A program made the position numbers and the translations under genes. From Lysinibacillus sp. B2A1 (GTDB lineage: Bacteria; Bacillota; Bacilli; Bacillales_A; Planococcaceae): a stretch of 64,000 bases of DNA. Positions 24,387 through 34,566 of this stretch are shown here, piece by piece (the first letter of the stretch is position 1; each line of letters opens with the position of its first letter). The notes under the pieces were generated by a model. It made no database searches. It was not told the DNA's origin and saw nothing but the letters and a program-made list of their open reading frames with translations. The stretch is taken from positions 4,536,501 to 4,600,500 of the forward strand of contig CP027224.1 of the NCBI GenBank assembly GCA_002973635.1, in the 5' to 3' direction.

Positions 24387-25004
24387 TTATTTCTCTTCGT
24401 GACGTTTTTCTAACACTTGTAATACATCATAAACACTTACTTTTTGTTCTTGCAACAGCACCAATAAATGGTAAATTAAATCAGCCGCTTCCCATTTAAC
24501 CTCTTCGGCATCTCGATTTTTTGCACCAATGACAACTTCCGTTGCTTCTTCACCGACTTTTTTACAAATTTTATCGATTCCTTTATCGAATAAATATGTA
24601 GTATAAGCGCCTTCTGGCATTTCTTGCTCACGTTTTTCAATAACGTTAACAAGCTTAGATATAATCTCAACTGAGCCAACCTTCGTATTTTGCTGAATAA
24701 GCTTTGTAAAACAAGAGGTTGTACCATTATGACAAGCTGGACCAGCAGGAAGTACTTCCACAACTAATGCATCACCGTCACAGTCCGCTTTTATAGATAT
24801 CACTTTCTGCGTATGACCGCTAGTTGCCCCCTTATGCCAAAGCTCTTGACGTGAACGTGAATAGAACCATGTTTCACCTGATTCAAGTGTTTTTTCCAAT
24901 GATTCTTTGTTCATATAGGCTACAGTTAGTACTTCTTTTGTATTGGCATCTTGTACAACCGCAGTAACAAGACCTTTATCATCAAATTTAATGTCCTCTA
25001 TCAT
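24387..25004 (-). CDS. hisIE: Bifunctional phosphoribosyl-AMP cyclohydrolase / phosphoribosyl-ATP pyrophosphatase
   Basis: 205 residues, fused HisI and HisE. The HisI half (about 1-110) has [19 protein letters not shown] and the metal-binding [10 protein letters not shown] and PAGPACHNG. The HisE half (about 115-205) has the MazG-like [16 protein letters not shown] and YHLLVLL. It catalyses steps two and three of histidine synthesis. It overlaps hisF by four bases. Confidence 0.96.
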   Translation of the reverse strand: MIEDIKFDDKGLVTAVVQDANTKEVLTVAYMNKESLEKTLESGETWFYSRSRQELWHKGATSGHTQKVISIKADCDGDALVVEVLPAGPACHNGTTSCFTKLIQQNTKVGSVEIISKLVNVIEKREQEMPEGAYTTYLFDKGIDKICKKVGEEATEVVIGAKNRDAEEVKWEAADLIYHLLVLLQEQKVSVYDVLQVLEKRHEEK

Positions 25005-25762
25005 CTTACTGCCACTCCCTTTTCACGTAAGTAATCTTTTACTTGCGCTACGCTTGTTTCTTTGTAATGAAAGATAGATGCTGCCAGCGCTGCATCTGCA
25101 TCAACATCATCCGCTAATACTTCGTAAAAATGCTCGGCATTTCCTGCACCACCGCTAGCAATAACAGGAACTGTCACAGCCTCTCTCACTGCCTTAGTTA
25201 ACGCTAAATCAAAACCTGATTTTTCACCGTCCTGATTCATGCTTGTTAATAAAATTTCACCAGCGCCTAAGCGAACCGCTTCCCTCGCCCACTCTGTTGC
25301 TTGCCAACTAGTTTTGTTGCGACCACCATGCGTATAAACCATCCATGTGCCGTCTTCATCACTATAGCGCGCATCAATAGCAACAACAATACATTGTGCA
25401 CCAAAAAAGTCAGATCCTTCTTTAATAAGCTCTGGTCGCTCTAAAGCAGAAGTATTGACTGATACTTTATCAGCGCCTGCACGTAAAATGCGTTTCATAT
25501 CATCTAATGTGCGAATTCCACCACCTACTGTAAATGGAATAGCTAGTGTCGCTGCTGTTTGTCGCACGACATCCACCATTGTTTCACGCCCTTCATGTGA
25601 GGCGGAGATATCAAGAAAGACAAGCTCATCAGCCCCTTGCTCATCATAAAACTTGGCTAGCTCTACTGGGTCGCCTGCATCTCGCAAAGACACAAACTGC
25701 ACACCTTTTACAACCCGTCCCTCTTTCACATCCAGACATGGAATAATGCGCTTTGTTAGCAT
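25001..25762 (-). CDS. hisF: Imidazole glycerol phosphate synthase, cyclase subunit
   Basis: 253 residues from ATG 25762 with AAGGGGG upstream. The (beta/alpha)8 barrel shows catalytic Asp11 ([15 protein letters not shown]) and Asp in [13 protein letters not shown], plus phosphate-binding [10 protein letters not shown] and ASGGAGN. It works with HisH. Its start overlaps the end of hisH directly; in most Bacillus operons hisA separates the two, and no hisA is present here. Confidence 0.97.
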   Translation of the reverse strand: MLTKRIIPCLDVKEGRVVKGVQFVSLRDAGDPVELAKFYDEQGADELVFLDISASHEGRETMVDVVRQTAATLAIPFTVGGGIRTLDDMKRILRAGADKVSVNTSALERPELIKEGSDFFGAQCIVVAIDARYSDEDGTWMVYTHGGRNKTSWQATEWAREAVRLGAGEILLTSMNQDGEKSGFDLALTKAVREAVTVPVIASGGAGNAEHFYEVLADDVDADAALAASIFHYKETSVAQVKDYLREKGVAVR

Positions 25763-26388
25763 GTAGCTACCCCCTTCAACCATTGCTGTAATAAATACAC
25801 ACCTAGTTCACCTGATTTTTCTGGATGAAACTGCATTCCCATTACAGAGCCAGTAGCAACAATACCTGGAACCCGAATACCATGATAATCTGCATAAGCG
25901 ACGAGCTCTGTGTCATCAATATCTGTTGCATAAAAGGAGTGAACAAAATACACATGCTTTGCTGGAGGCAACGCTGTTAGCCAAGTTGGACGATTAGTCA
26001 TGACTAGCTCGTTCCAGCCCATATGTGGTACTCGATATGCCTGACCATCATTCACACCACTAAAACGTTTAATGCTTCCTTTGAAAAATCCTAAGCCTCT
26101 TGTTGCTGTAACCTCTTCACTTTCCTCAAATAGCAACTGCATACCTAAGCAAATACCAAGCAGTGGACGATTGTCTACCCTTACCTTTTGTAAATAACGA
26201 TCTAATTTTGTCTCAGCCAGTCGTTTCATTGCATCTGGAAATGCTCCAACACCTGGCAATAAAAGTGCATCTGCTGTATCCAACACTTTTTCATTGGCTG
26301 TGACAACTACCTCACAGCCAAGTCGTTCTAATGCCTGCTCTACACTAAATAAATTGCCCATACCATAATCGATCACACCTATTTTCAC
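25756..26388 (-). CDS. hisH: Imidazole glycerol phosphate synthase, glutamine amidotransferase subunit
   Basis: 210 residues, class I amidotransferase. Catalytic Cys in [13 protein letters not shown] (about 82), His and Glu in [13 protein letters not shown] (about 187-189). It delivers ammonia to HisF. Overlaps hisB by four bases and hisF by seven, consistent with tight coupling. Confidence 0.97.
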   Translation of the reverse strand: MKIGVIDYGMGNLFSVEQALERLGCEVVVTANEKVLDTADALLLPGVGAFPDAMKRLAETKLDRYLQKVRVDNRPLLGICLGMQLLFEESEEVTATRGLGFFKGSIKRFSGVNDGQAYRVPHMGWNELVMTNRPTWLTALPPAKHVYFVHSFYATDIDDTELVAYADYHGIRVPGIVATGSVMGMQFHPEKSGELGVYLLQQWLKGVATC

Positions 26389-26984
26389 GTTAACAGCCCC
26401 TTAGTTGATGGCACGCCTTTAACACGTGGATCAATTTCCACTGCCGCATCAATGGCACGTGCTAACGCCTTAAAAATTGCCTCAATAATATGATGTGTAT
26501 TCTGTCCATACGGTACAATGACGTGAACATTCATTCGTGCTTCTAGAGCAAATTTCCATAAAAATTCATGAACTAATTCTGTATCGAAGCTACCCACTTT
26601 TTCTTTTAATTGTGGTACACGGTATTCTAAATGTGGACGATTAGAGCAATCTACAACAACCTGTGCCAGCGCATCATCCATTGGTACAAATGCTGTGCCA
26701 TAGCGTTTAATGCCTTTTTTATCACCAAGTGCTTCACGAATCGCTTGACCTAGTACGATTCCAAGGTCCTCTGTTGTATGGTGATCGTCAATATAGGTAT
26801 CACCGTTTGCTTGAATTGTCCCATCAAAAAGTCCATGCTTTATAAACAAATCCAGCATATGATCCATAAAGCCAACGCCAGTTTTAATATCAGCCTTCCC
26901 TTCCCCATCTAAATCAATGGCTACTGAGATTCGTGTTTCATTTGTTGTCCGTTCTACTTTCGCAAAGCGTTTTTTTTCTGTCAT
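26385..26984 (-). CDS. hisB: Imidazoleglycerol-phosphate dehydratase
   Basis: 199 residues from ATG 26984 (GAAGGAG upstream); longer readings overlap hisD. The two metal-binding motifs DDHHTTEDLGI and NTHHIIEAIFK are intact, as are GVGFMDHMLD and the C-terminal STKGLL. Monofunctional enzyme without a phosphatase domain. Fifth enzyme in this operon order. Confidence 0.97.
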   Translation of the reverse strand: MTEKKRFAKVERTTNETRISVAIDLDGEGKADIKTGVGFMDHMLDLFIKHGLFDGTIQANGDTYIDDHHTTEDLGIVLGQAIREALGDKKGIKRYGTAFVPMDDALAQVVVDCSNRPHLEYRVPQLKEKVGSFDTELVHEFLWKFALEARMNVHVIVPYGQNTHHIIEAIFKALARAIDAAVEIDPRVKGVPSTKGLLT

Positions 26985-26988
26985 TGTG

Positions 26989-28263
26989 CTACTCCTTCTC
27001 CCATCCACGTGATTCCACTGCACGTGCATGTCCCTCTAAGCCTTCCATGCGTGCAAGTCGTGCAATTTTCGGTGCATTTTCTGCCCATGTTTTTTCACTA
27101 TAAAAGACGATACTCGATTTTTTCACAAAATCATCAACATTTAGACCGCTAGCAAAGCGTGCTGTACTATTCGTTGGTAACACATGATTGGTACCAGCTA
27201 AGTAATCACCAACTGGCTCTGAGCTATATCGTCCTATGAAAATACCACCTGCATGACGTATTTGTTCTGAGACAATCTCGGCATTTTTTGTTATGATTTC
27301 TAAATGCTCTGGTGCTAATGAGTTGATTGCATCTACTGCATCTGCCATCGTTTCAGCCACATAAATAGCACCAAAGTTGTTGATGGAAGCACGTGCTACA
27401 TCCTCACGCGGTAATGTAGATAGTTGTTTCTCTACCTCTATTGCTACCTGCTTTGCAAGCTCTTCTGAGGTAGTCACTAAAATAGCACAGGACATTGGAT
27501 CATGTTCTGCTTGTGATAACATATCAGCTGCTACTTCATCTGCAAACGCTGTATCATCTGCAAGCACTGCAATTTCACTTGGGCCAGCAATCATATCAAT
27601 TGCTACTTCGCCAAATACCTCACGCTTGGCAAGTGCTACATAAATATTGCCTGGACCTGTTATTTTATCAACTGGTGCAATAGTTTCTGTTCCATAGGCA
27701 AGTGCTGCAATTGCTTGAGCACCACCGACCTTATAAACTTCTTCCACTCCCAAAATATGTGCAGCTGCAAGTACTCCTGTTGGTAATTGACCATCCCGAC
27801 CTGCTGGTGATGTTATCACAATACGTTTAACACCAGCGACTTGCGCTGGAATAACATTCATTAATACAGATGATGGATATGCTGCTGTGCCACCTGGGAC
27901 ATATAATCCTACCGCATCGAGTGCTGTAATACGCTGCCCAAGCCAAGAGCCATCTGTAAGCTCTAAACGATAGCCGGTACGTTTTTGCTTTTCATGATAC
28001 AGGCGAATATTTTGAGCAGCATCCGATAAATCAGCATAAATTTGTGCATCAATCGCTTTTGCACCTGCCTCAATTTCTTCTCTAGTAACCCGTAAAACTT
28101 CTGGCATAAAGCCATCCCATTTTTCTGTATAAGCACGTATGGCACTATCACCTGTTGTACGTACATCTGCTAAGACTTGACGGACCACTTTTAATTGATC
28201 CTCATTGCCTCTTTCAAGCTGACGCTTTAAGGAAATACCCTTTGTTAGCTTTGTTATTTTCAT
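26989..28263 (-). CDS. hisD: Histidinol dehydrogenase
   Basis: 424 residues, usual length. Family markers include GGTAAYPSSVLMN, KVGGAQAIAALAYGTE, GPGNIYV, QAEHDPMS and the C-terminal GTNHVLPT. Zinc-dependent NAD enzyme that does the last two steps of histidine synthesis. Ends four bases before hisB. Confidence 0.97.
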   Translation of the reverse strand: MKITKLTKGISLKRQLERGNEDQLKVVRQVLADVRTTGDSAIRAYTEKWDGFMPEVLRVTREEIEAGAKAIDAQIYADLSDAAQNIRLYHEKQKRTGYRLELTDGSWLGQRITALDAVGLYVPGGTAAYPSSVLMNVIPAQVAGVKRIVITSPAGRDGQLPTGVLAAAHILGVEEVYKVGGAQAIAALAYGTETIAPVDKITGPGNIYVALAKREVFGEVAIDMIAGPSEIAVLADDTAFADEVAADMLSQAEHDPMSCAILVTTSEELAKQVAIEVEKQLSTLPREDVARASINNFGAIYVAETMADAVDAINSLAPEHLEIITKNAEIVSEQIRHAGGIFIGRYSSEPVGDYLAGTNHVLPTNSTARFASGLNVDDFVKKSSIVFYSEKTWAENAPKIARLARMEGLEGHARAVESRGWEKE

Positions 28264-28319
28264 AGGATTACTCCCCTTTTATCTTCATATATAACCATCA
28301 CGGATACTCTTGCTTCTAT

Positions 28320-28943
28320 TTAGTTAACACATTTCTTTAAGCGTCTCACTAGATCGATAATACGATCTCCCTTCATACGATAGCTTACTGGATTAGCAAT
28401 TAACCGTGATGATACATCTGTAATAAATTCATATTCCACAAGACCATTCTCTTTAAGCGTTCTGCCAGTTGAAACAATATCGACAATTCGATCTGCTAAG
28501 CCAATCATAGGTGCCAATTCAATCGATCCATTAAGCTCTATAATTTCTACTTGCTCCCCAATGCCCTTATAATATTTCATAGCAATATTTGGGTATTTCG
28601 TGGCTATTCTTGGCGCTATTTCATTCATCGTCGTATTAGGCAAGCCTGCTGAAGCTATGTAGCATGTACTAATTTTAAGATCCAGTAATTCATGCACTTC
28701 TCGTTGCTGCTCTAATAAAACATCCTTTCCTGCTATCCCAATATCTGCAACCCCGTGTTCTACATAAACAGGAACATCCATTGGCTTAGCTAAAATAAAA
28801 TTAATCTTCTCCTCAGGAATTTCTATCATTAATTTCCGAGACATTTCTACTTCCTCTGGTAAATTAAAGCCAGCTTCTAAAAGCATTTGGTATGCCTCTT
28901 CAAAAATACGCCCTTTCGGCATAGCAATCGTTAATTCATTCAC
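28320..28943 (-). CDS. hisG: ATP phosphoribosyltransferase, short catalytic subunit
   Basis: 207 residues from GTG 28943 (AGGAGG nine bases upstream); the product begins (V)[16 protein letters not shown] as in the short HisG family. [14 protein letters not shown] binds PRPP. The short form needs HisZ, encoded directly upstream with an eight-base overlap. It catalyses the committed step. Confidence 0.95.
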   Translation of the reverse strand: MNELTIAMPKGRIFEEAYQMLLEAGFNLPEEVEMSRKLMIEIPEEKINFILAKPMDVPVYVEHGVADIGIAGKDVLLEQQREVHELLDLKISTCYIASAGLPNTTMNEIAPRIATKYPNIAMKYYKGIGEQVEIIELNGSIELAPMIGLADRIVDIVSTGRTLKENGLVEYEFITDVSSRLIANPVSYRMKGDRIIDLVRRLKKCVN

Positions 28944-30108
28944 CGCCAACTTCCTCCTGTCCAACAACAACTACCTCAGAAAAATAAGCTAAAAATGCTT
29001 TTTCATCAACTAAGCTACTTCTTAATTGCAAGGTAGCTTGTTTACCTGCCGCTCGTAGTGCCTGTACCTTTGCTAATGCCTCCTCGAATTGTTCTTCCTC
29101 AAAAAGCACAACCACTGCTTCTTCACGCTCATTTGCTAGACCATCAAGTGTTTCTAATAGACGATCGACCCGAATACTAAATCCAGTAGCACCTACTTTT
29201 GAACCAAACACCTCAAGTAATCCGTCATAACGGCCACCGTTACCTAACGGAAATCCGCTTCCTAATGCAAACACTTCAAATAGCATGCCTGTGTAGTAGC
29301 TCATATGACTAGAAAGTGTAAAATCGAAGGCTACATAATCCGCTAAATTAGCTATTTCCAGTAGTCTAGCAAGCTGCTGCATATATTCTAATGCGTCATT
29401 TTTCCTTACATATTTTTCAATATCTTTGATTTGCTTTAAATTCATTGCTTCCTCAATAAATTGAAGTAATGCATCTGTTTTCGCTTTAGGTAAATCAAAA
29501 GATTCTACTGCTTCTTCAAATCCAACATAATTTCGCTGCACAAGAAGAGTTCGGAGTATATCTTGCTGTTCAACGCTTTCTGTATAATCTTGTAAAATGC
29601 AATTTAATATGCCAGCATGACCAATAGTAACTTTAAATTTAGTTAATCCATATTGCTGTAATAGCTCCATTGCCGTCACAATCACCTCAGCGTCAGCAAA
29701 CACAGAATTGTCTCCAATTAGCTCGATCCCCATCTGATCAAATTCTGCAGGACGCCCACCTTCTGTTTCCTGGGCACGAAAGACGCTCGCAAAATAAGCA
29801 AGGCGAATTGGTATCATTTCTTTTAATAATTTAGATGTGGCAACTCGAGCAATGGGTGTTGTCATATCTGGTCGTAGTACTAATGTGTTTCCCTGACTAT
29901 CTACGAGCTTAAATAAATGGGTGTCGGCAATCGCAGAAGCTTTACCAACTGTATCAAAATACTCAACGGCAGGTGTCTTAATAAATTCATAACCCCTGCT
30001 GCATAAAAAGTCTCGTCCAGTATTTCTTACAGTCTCTACCTTTTCGTATATTTGTGGAAATGTATCGCGCATTCCAAGTGGTTTCTCAAACATTTTAATT
30101 GAAGACAT
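28936..30108 (-). CDS. hisZ: ATP phosphoribosyltransferase regulatory subunit
   Basis: 390 residues, a histidyl-tRNA synthetase paralogue without tRNA-binding domain. Class II-like motifs [28 protein letters not shown] and [14 protein letters not shown] are visible. It activates the short HisG and mediates histidine feedback. First gene of the his operon, with AAGGAAGTG before the ATG and a promoter at 30172-30200. Confidence 0.96.
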   Translation of the reverse strand: MSSIKMFEKPLGMRDTFPQIYEKVETVRNTGRDFLCSRGYEFIKTPAVEYFDTVGKASAIADTHLFKLVDSQGNTLVLRPDMTTPIARVATSKLLKEMIPIRLAYFASVFRAQETEGGRPAEFDQMGIELIGDNSVFADAEVIVTAMELLQQYGLTKFKVTIGHAGILNCILQDYTESVEQQDILRTLLVQRNYVGFEEAVESFDLPKAKTDALLQFIEEAMNLKQIKDIEKYVRKNDALEYMQQLARLLEIANLADYVAFDFTLSSHMSYYTGMLFEVFALGSGFPLGNGGRYDGLLEVFGSKVGATGFSIRVDRLLETLDGLANEREEAVVVLFEEEQFEEALAKVQALRAAGKQATLQLRSSLVDEKAFLAYFSEVVVVGQEEVGGE

Positions 30109-30171
30109 GTAGACACTTCCTTACGTTTCACTTTAATTCACTAGAGTATTAGAGAATCAGATAATGAAAGT

Positions 30172-30200
30172 ATTCTAACTTATTTCTCCCATTCAGTCAA
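30172..30200 (-). promoter_or_regulatory. Probable his operon promoter
   Basis: On the minus strand TTGACT, 17 bases, TAGAAT (complements of 30195-30200 and 30172-30177), about 65 bases before hisZ. No T-box or other leader structure was recognised in the short leader. Confidence 0.65.
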
Positions 30201-30330
30201 TGTATACTCTCCTGAATTCTCTAACAATTTCAACATTGATTATTCTGTTAATTATACACATTTACTAATGAAAAATAATGAAATTCAAAATATCTCCAAA
30301 TTTTAATTCATGAGTAGAGATTAGTAGCCT

Positions 30331-30540
30331 ATTGAGAATGAGAATATGTCTATTTTGTGACAAATACATTTGTAGCAAAAATAGAACTTATCTAAAAAAT
30401 GAGAATGATTATCTTTAGAATAGGTGCCTAAAAAAAGACGAATTTATCAAAATCTTATTCTCATTAACCGCAACTGTAAATTATTTTAAAATATTTTATA
30501 GTACCTTATAAATTAAAATGATTCTCAGTTTCATTATCAA
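30331..30540. promoter_or_regulatory. Cluster of Fur-box-like sequences
   Basis: TGAGAATGATTATCT at 30400-30414 matches the 7-1-7 Fur consensus at 12 of 14 positions. Weaker or partial copies are tandem GAGAAT hexamers at 30334-30345, ATTCTCA at 30457-30463, and overlapping ATTCTCA and CATTATCA at 30521-30539. They lie in a 570-bp AT-rich gap between hisZ and the small gene at 30678. No gene is seen in the gap. Confidence 0.6.
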
Positions 30541-30677
30541 ATAGAATGCTATATTATCAAGTTTTCTATTGATTATTACTCTCAATCTATTTTTATTTTA
30601 CATTTTTAAAAATAGACTATAGAATAACGTTAATAACCAAGTAGAAACATATACACTATAAATTGGAGGGGTTTAAT

Positions 30678-30887
30678 ATGGCATGTCCATTCGTACAACT
30701 AAGTGAGCAAATGATCGTAAGTATTTGTAAAGGAGAGTTTTATCCTGGAGACAAAATAACACTACACACAAAAGACGACATTGATGGCACAGCGATTAAA
30801 TCAACTTTTGCAGAGTCCATTTGTTTAGGAGATCATGATAATTGTGAATTTAAGCCTGAATATGTAGCAGCAAATTCCCAACATTAA
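30678..30887 (+). CDS. Small cysteine-containing protein, 69 residues, possibly iron-regulated
   Basis: ATG 30678 has TTGGAGGGG upstream; the in-frame ATG-like start at 30663 lies in that site. The product begins MACPFVQLSEQMIVSICKGE and has four Cys and a DNCEF segment; no signal peptide or membrane helix. Its own strong terminator follows. Fur-box-like repeats upstream suggest control by iron, and the four Cys could bind metal; both are inference. Family not recognised. Confidence 0.7.
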   Translation: MACPFVQLSEQMIVSICKGEFYPGDKITLHTKDDIDGTAIKSTFAESICLGDHDNCEFKPEYVAANSQH

Positions 30888-30890
30888 AAT

Positions 30891-30940
30891 AAAACTGTTC
30901 CAAAAACAAATGTACCTTTGTTTTTGGAACAGTTTTTTCA
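30891..30940. terminator. Bidirectional terminator
   Basis: AAAACTGTTCCAAAAACAAA pairs with TTTGTTTTTGGAACAGTTTT around TGTACC. T runs exist on both strands, so it can serve the small plus-strand gene and the converging yvoF operon. Confidence 0.9.
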
Positions 30941-30956
30941 TTGTCGACCTTATAAG

Positions 30957-31499
30957 TCATTTTTTTGGCGTACACCACTTTACAACTTCGTTACGTTTAC
31001 GCTCCGCCATTTGCTCAGCAGTATAAATAATTTGCATCGGATTACCACCAGCTAAACAGCCATCTGGCACATCTTTATGTACAAGTGTAGCAGCTGAGAC
31101 AATCGCACCGTCACCTATCGTTACACCAGGTAGTATTGTTGAATTGGCACCAACCATTACCTCATTACCAATCTTCACATCTCCTAGACGATATTCCTCT
31201 ATTAAATATTCATGTGCTAAAATCGTCGTATTAAAGCCAATTACTGTATTATCGCCGATGTGAATGCGTTCTGGAAACATGGTATCAGGCATGACCATTA
31301 AGGCTAATGAGGTTTGCTCGCCAATTTTCATTTTTAAAAATGTTCGATATAGCCAGTTTTTCACACGTAAAAATGGTGTGAAGCGTCCAATTTGAATGAT
31401 AATGAAGCACTTCATCACCTTCCAAAAGGACACCGTATCATATATATTCCACAGGGAGTTTGCTCCTTTGACACGGTAGCGTTCTGTTTTACGTGCCAT
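30957..31499 (-). CDS. yvoF: Hexapeptide-repeat acyltransferase (YvoF-like)
   Basis: 180 residues. A basic amphipathic N-terminus (about 1-50) precedes left-handed beta-helix repeats: IHIGDNTVIGFNTTILAH, VKIGNEVMVGANSTILPGVT, IGDGAIVSAATLVHKDV. The PxxG-like end AGGNPMQI resembles LacA/CysE-type O-acetyltransferases. Acceptor unknown, perhaps cell-envelope material. Four bases after ppaX, as in B. subtilis hprK-lgt-ppaX-yvoF. Confidence 0.88.
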   Translation of the reverse strand: MARKTERYRVKGANSLWNIYDTVSFWKVMKCFIIIQIGRFTPFLRVKNWLYRTFLKMKIGEQTSLALMVMPDTMFPERIHIGDNTVIGFNTTILAHEYLIEEYRLGDVKIGNEVMVGANSTILPGVTIGDGAIVSAATLVHKDVPDGCLAGGNPMQIIYTAEQMAERKRNEVVKWCTPKK

Positions 31500-31503
31500 T
31501 TAC

Positions 31504-32142
31504 TTACCCCGCTTTCACAATATCAAATAAATCCGTCATATGATGCAACATATATTCCGGCTTAAATTGCAGTAAATATTCTTCACCTTTAATAGCCCAT
31601 GCAACACCGGCTGCTCTAATTCCTGCATTATGCCCAGCCTCAATATCATGAGAATTATCACCAATCATAATGGTTTCTTCCTTGTTTACTCCAAGACGTT
31701 CAAGCGCAAGCAATACCGGCTCTGGATCAGGCTTTACATTTCTCACATCGTCCGTCCCAATACGAACATCAAATAAATGACTTGCACCAAGTATAGAAAG
31801 ACCACGATCTATCATTTCATTTCGTTTTGTAGAAACAATCGCTAATTTGATACCCATATTCTTTAATTGCTCTAAAGTCGAAACAACATCAGGATATTGA
31901 GTGACTAGCTCATCATGATGTAAAACATTCCATTCCCGATATTTTGCCATCATTGCCTCCTCTTCACCTGGAGCAATGTCGCTAAATGTCTGTTTTAATG
32001 AAGGTCCCATGAACTTCAGGCAATCTTTTGGCGAATATTGCCCAGGAAATCGCTCATTTAACACATGCATAAATGTTTGTATGATTAATTCATTTGTATT
32101 TAGCAATGTACCATCAAAATCGAATAATAATGCCTTTATCAT
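31504..32142 (-). CDS. ppaX: Pyrophosphatase PpaX (HAD family)
   Basis: 212 residues from ATG 32142; an in-frame GTG at 32154 is less well spaced from AGGGG. HAD motifs: LLFDFDGTLLNT (about 5-16), AIVSTKR, and MIGDNSHDIEAGHNAG. PpaX hydrolyses the pyrophosphate made when HPr kinase/phosphorylase dephosphorylates Ser46-phosphate, and hprK lies two genes upstream. Confidence 0.93.
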   Translation of the reverse strand: MIKALLFDFDGTLLNTNELIIQTFMHVLNERFPGQYSPKDCLKFMGPSLKQTFSDIAPGEEEAMMAKYREWNVLHHDELVTQYPDVVSTLEQLKNMGIKLAIVSTKRNEMIDRGLSILGASHLFDVRIGTDDVRNVKPDPEPVLLALERLGVNKEETIMIGDNSHDIEAGHNAGIRAAGVAWAIKGEEYLLQFKPEYMLHHMTDLFDIVKAG

Positions 32143-32157
32143 CACATTCCGCACCCC

Positions 32158-32979
32158 TTATTTATTATCCAAATATTTCACTGCTGGTTTTACAGTTAGA
32201 CGTCGGTAAATAATGGCACCAAGACCCACTACTACACCAATGATAGAGACAACCTGTGCTGAACGTAAGTCACCAACTAAATACAAGCTATCCGTACGCA
32301 AACCTTCAATAAAGAAGCGGCCAATTGAATACCAAATTAAATAACTGAAGAAAATTTCTCCTCGATTTAAATTCACTTTACGTAAAAACAGTAAAATAAG
32401 TAATCCGATGAAATTCCATACAGATTCATATAAAAAAGTAGGATGGACATATGTTCCTAATTCTTCAATATACATTTGGTTTATAATCCAATCTGGTAAC
32501 ATCAGATTTTCTAAAAATGCTTTAGATACTGGACCACCATAAGCCTCTTGGTTCATAAAATTTCCCCAACGACCAATGATTTGCCCTATCAAAATACTTG
32601 GTGCTGCTATATCCGCTACACGTAAAAAACTAACATTTTTTTTACGTGTGAATATGTACGCTGTTATAAATGCCCCAATTAGTGCACCATGAATAGCAAT
32701 ACCACCATTCCAAATTTCAATAATCTTCCCTGGGTTTTCACTATAATAATCCCAACGCATTGAAACATAATAAATACGTGCGCATATTATCGAAATAGGT
32801 ACTGCCCATAGCAATAAATCTGCAAGAAAATCCTCTGGTAAGCCTCGTTTAACAGCCTCTCTTTGACCTACAACATAAGCCAAAATAATACCTGATACAA
32901 TTAACAGCCCGTACCAACGAACAGGAATTGGTCCCAAATGAAAAGCAATTGGGTTAATTTGCAATAGTAATAAATCCAT
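32158..32979 (-). CDS. lgt: Prolipoprotein diacylglyceryl transferase
   Basis: 273 residues from ATG 32979 (GAGGAG six bases upstream). About seven membrane helices and the Lgt signature [15 protein letters not shown] (about 135-150) with HPTFLYES downstream. It attaches diacylglycerol to the lipobox Cys of lipoproteins at the membrane; several lipoproteins are encoded in this window. Confidence 0.97.
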   Translation of the reverse strand: MDLLLLQINPIAFHLGPIPVRWYGLLIVSGIILAYVVGQREAVKRGLPEDFLADLLLWAVPISIICARIYYVSMRWDYYSENPGKIIEIWNGGIAIHGALIGAFITAYIFTRKKNVSFLRVADIAAPSILIGQIIGRWGNFMNQEAYGGPVSKAFLENLMLPDWIINQMYIEELGTYVHPTFLYESVWNFIGLLILLFLRKVNLNRGEIFFSYLIWYSIGRFFIEGLRTDSLYLVGDLRSAQVVSIIGVVVGLGAIIYRRLTVKPAVKYLDNK

Positions 32980-33042
32980 CAAATGCTCCTCTCAATTTCT
33001 TTCTATTCACTTTATAGGTCATTTTATCCTAAATATGAACAA

Positions 33043-33978
33043 TTAATCATCTAACTCATCAGCGGAAGAGATCACCTCATCCAAACGTCTTGAAAACTCC
33101 TCTGCTGCATTAACACCCATTTTTTTCAAGCGATAATTCATCGCTGCAACTTCAATAATAACAGATACATTACGCCCGGGTCTTACAGGAATTGTTAATT
33201 TAGTTAACTCTGTATCAATAATTTTCATTTTTTCTTCCTCTAGACCCAAACGATCATAAACTTTTTCAGGATCCCAAATCTCCAGCTCAATTATTAAGGT
33301 AATACGCTTGTAGGGTCTTACCGCACTTGCTCCAAAAAGCGTCATAATATCAATAATGCCAATACCTCGTATTTCAAGTAAATGTTCTAAAAGTGGAGGC
33401 GGGCTACCAATTAAAAAATTCTCTGATTCTTGGCGAATTTCCACACAATCATCAGCTACTAATCGATGACCTTTCTTGACTAGCTCAAGCGCAGTTTCAC
33501 TTTTTCCTACGCCACTTTTGCCGATAATTAACACACCAATACCATAAACATCCACTAACACCCCATGTGCAGCGGTCATTGGTGCCAAGCGCCCCTCTAA
33601 ATAGTTGGTCAGTCTACTAGAAAATTTCGTTGTTGTCATATGTGTTTTAAAAACAGGTACATGCTTTTCATTAGAAGCCTGTAAAAGCTCCTCAGGTACC
33701 TCTAAGTCACGAGAAATAATAATAGCTGGAGTATCTTGAGAACATAGTAAACGCATACGCTCAAGCTTAACATCTGCTGGTAACATTTCAAAAAAGGACA
33801 GCTCTGTTTTCCCAAGCAATTGTACTCGGTTTGCAGGATAATGTGTAAAGTATCCTGCCATTTCTAGCCCTGGTCTAGAAATATCACTAGTGACAATCGT
33901 TCTTCCAATCCCTTCCTCGCCAGCTAATAGGTCTAACTTAAATTTCTCCATTACGTCTCTTGTTAATACTACGACCAA
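33043..33978 (-). CDS. hprK: HPr kinase/phosphorylase
   Basis: 311 residues from TTG 33978, with GGAGG nine bases upstream; product begins [20 protein letters not shown], aligned with the usual N-terminus. Walker A is [17 protein letters not shown] (about 150-166), and the family signature [16 protein letters not shown] is present. It phosphorylates Ser46 of HPr and Crh. First gene of hprK-lgt-ppaX-yvoF. Confidence 0.96.
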   Translation of the reverse strand: MVVVLTRDVMEKFKLDLLAGEEGIGRTIVTSDISRPGLEMAGYFTHYPANRVQLLGKTELSFFEMLPADVKLERMRLLCSQDTPAIIISRDLEVPEELLQASNEKHVPVFKTHMTTTKFSSRLTNYLEGRLAPMTAAHGVLVDVYGIGVLIIGKSGVGKSETALELVKKGHRLVADDCVEIRQESENFLIGSPPPLLEHLLEIRGIGIIDIMTLFGASAVRPYKRITLIIELEIWDPEKVYDRLGLEEEKMKIIDTELTKLTIPVRPGRNVSVIIEVAAMNYRLKKMGVNAAEEFSRRLDEVISSADELDD

Positions 33979-34160
33979 TGTTAGAAGCCTCCATTTCAAT
34001 GGAATTGAATATTATTTGTTTCGTTCACAGTCTCTATAACTGACCGAAATCGTACATTTTTCACCTACAATCAATCTCTCTGATTGCAGTATCACTTTAT
34101 TTTAGCATGACTATGTATAAAAGAAATGTATTTACTCTCGTTTGCTAAAGGAAGCAAAAC

Positions 34161-34198
34161 ATAAAAAAACTAGCGGTTCTCCAGCCCGCTAGTTTATA
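34161..34198 (-). terminator. Terminator after cytochrome c551 gene
   Basis: AAACTAGCGG and CCGCTAGTTT pair around CTGGAGAA on the minus strand, followed by TTTTTTT, six bases after the stop. Confidence 0.88.
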
Positions 34199-34203
34199 CA
34201 ATC

Positions 34204-34521
34204 TTATTTTTGAGTAGCTAACCATTTAGCAACAGCTTCTGCATCTTCACCTTTAACAATACCTGGAGGCATAGAACCTTTACCATTTTCAATAACATCT
34301 AAAATTTCTGTTTCAGATAAACGAGCGCCTATATCATTGATCGCTGGTGCATTATTCTGACCTTGCAATTCGCCTCCATGACATGTGATACATGATTTCA
34401 TAGCAATAGCTTCACCATCTGGCGTTGCATTTGTTGCACCTTCATTAGTCGTTTTGCCACCGCCACAAGCAGCTAAAAAGATTGCTGAACCGAACACTAA
34501 TGTTAACATTGCCTTTTTCAT
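34204..34521 (-). CDS. cccB: Cytochrome c551-like lipoprotein
   Basis: 105 residues. A signal peptide with lipobox FLAAC (Cys19) is followed by a short linker and a small class I cytochrome c domain with CITCH (about 43-47) and the axial Met region KGSMPPG (about 84). It is a membrane-tethered electron carrier outside the cytoplasmic membrane. Next to a YitT/YvjA-like gene, as cccB is in B. subtilis. Confidence 0.92.
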   Translation of the reverse strand: MKKAMLTLVFGSAIFLAACGGGKTTNEGATNATPDGEAIAMKSCITCHGGELQGQNNAPAINDIGARLSETEILDVIENGKGSMPPGIVKGEDAEAVAKWLATQK

Positions 34522-34566
34522 TAGTACCCCTCCTCAAAATTATACTTCCACGATATTATACCAAAA

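Noticed and set aside
30109..30330. T-box or other riboswitch before hisZ
   Set aside because: The leader from the predicted promoter is only about 60 bases and shows no T-box sequence or terminator/antiterminator pair.
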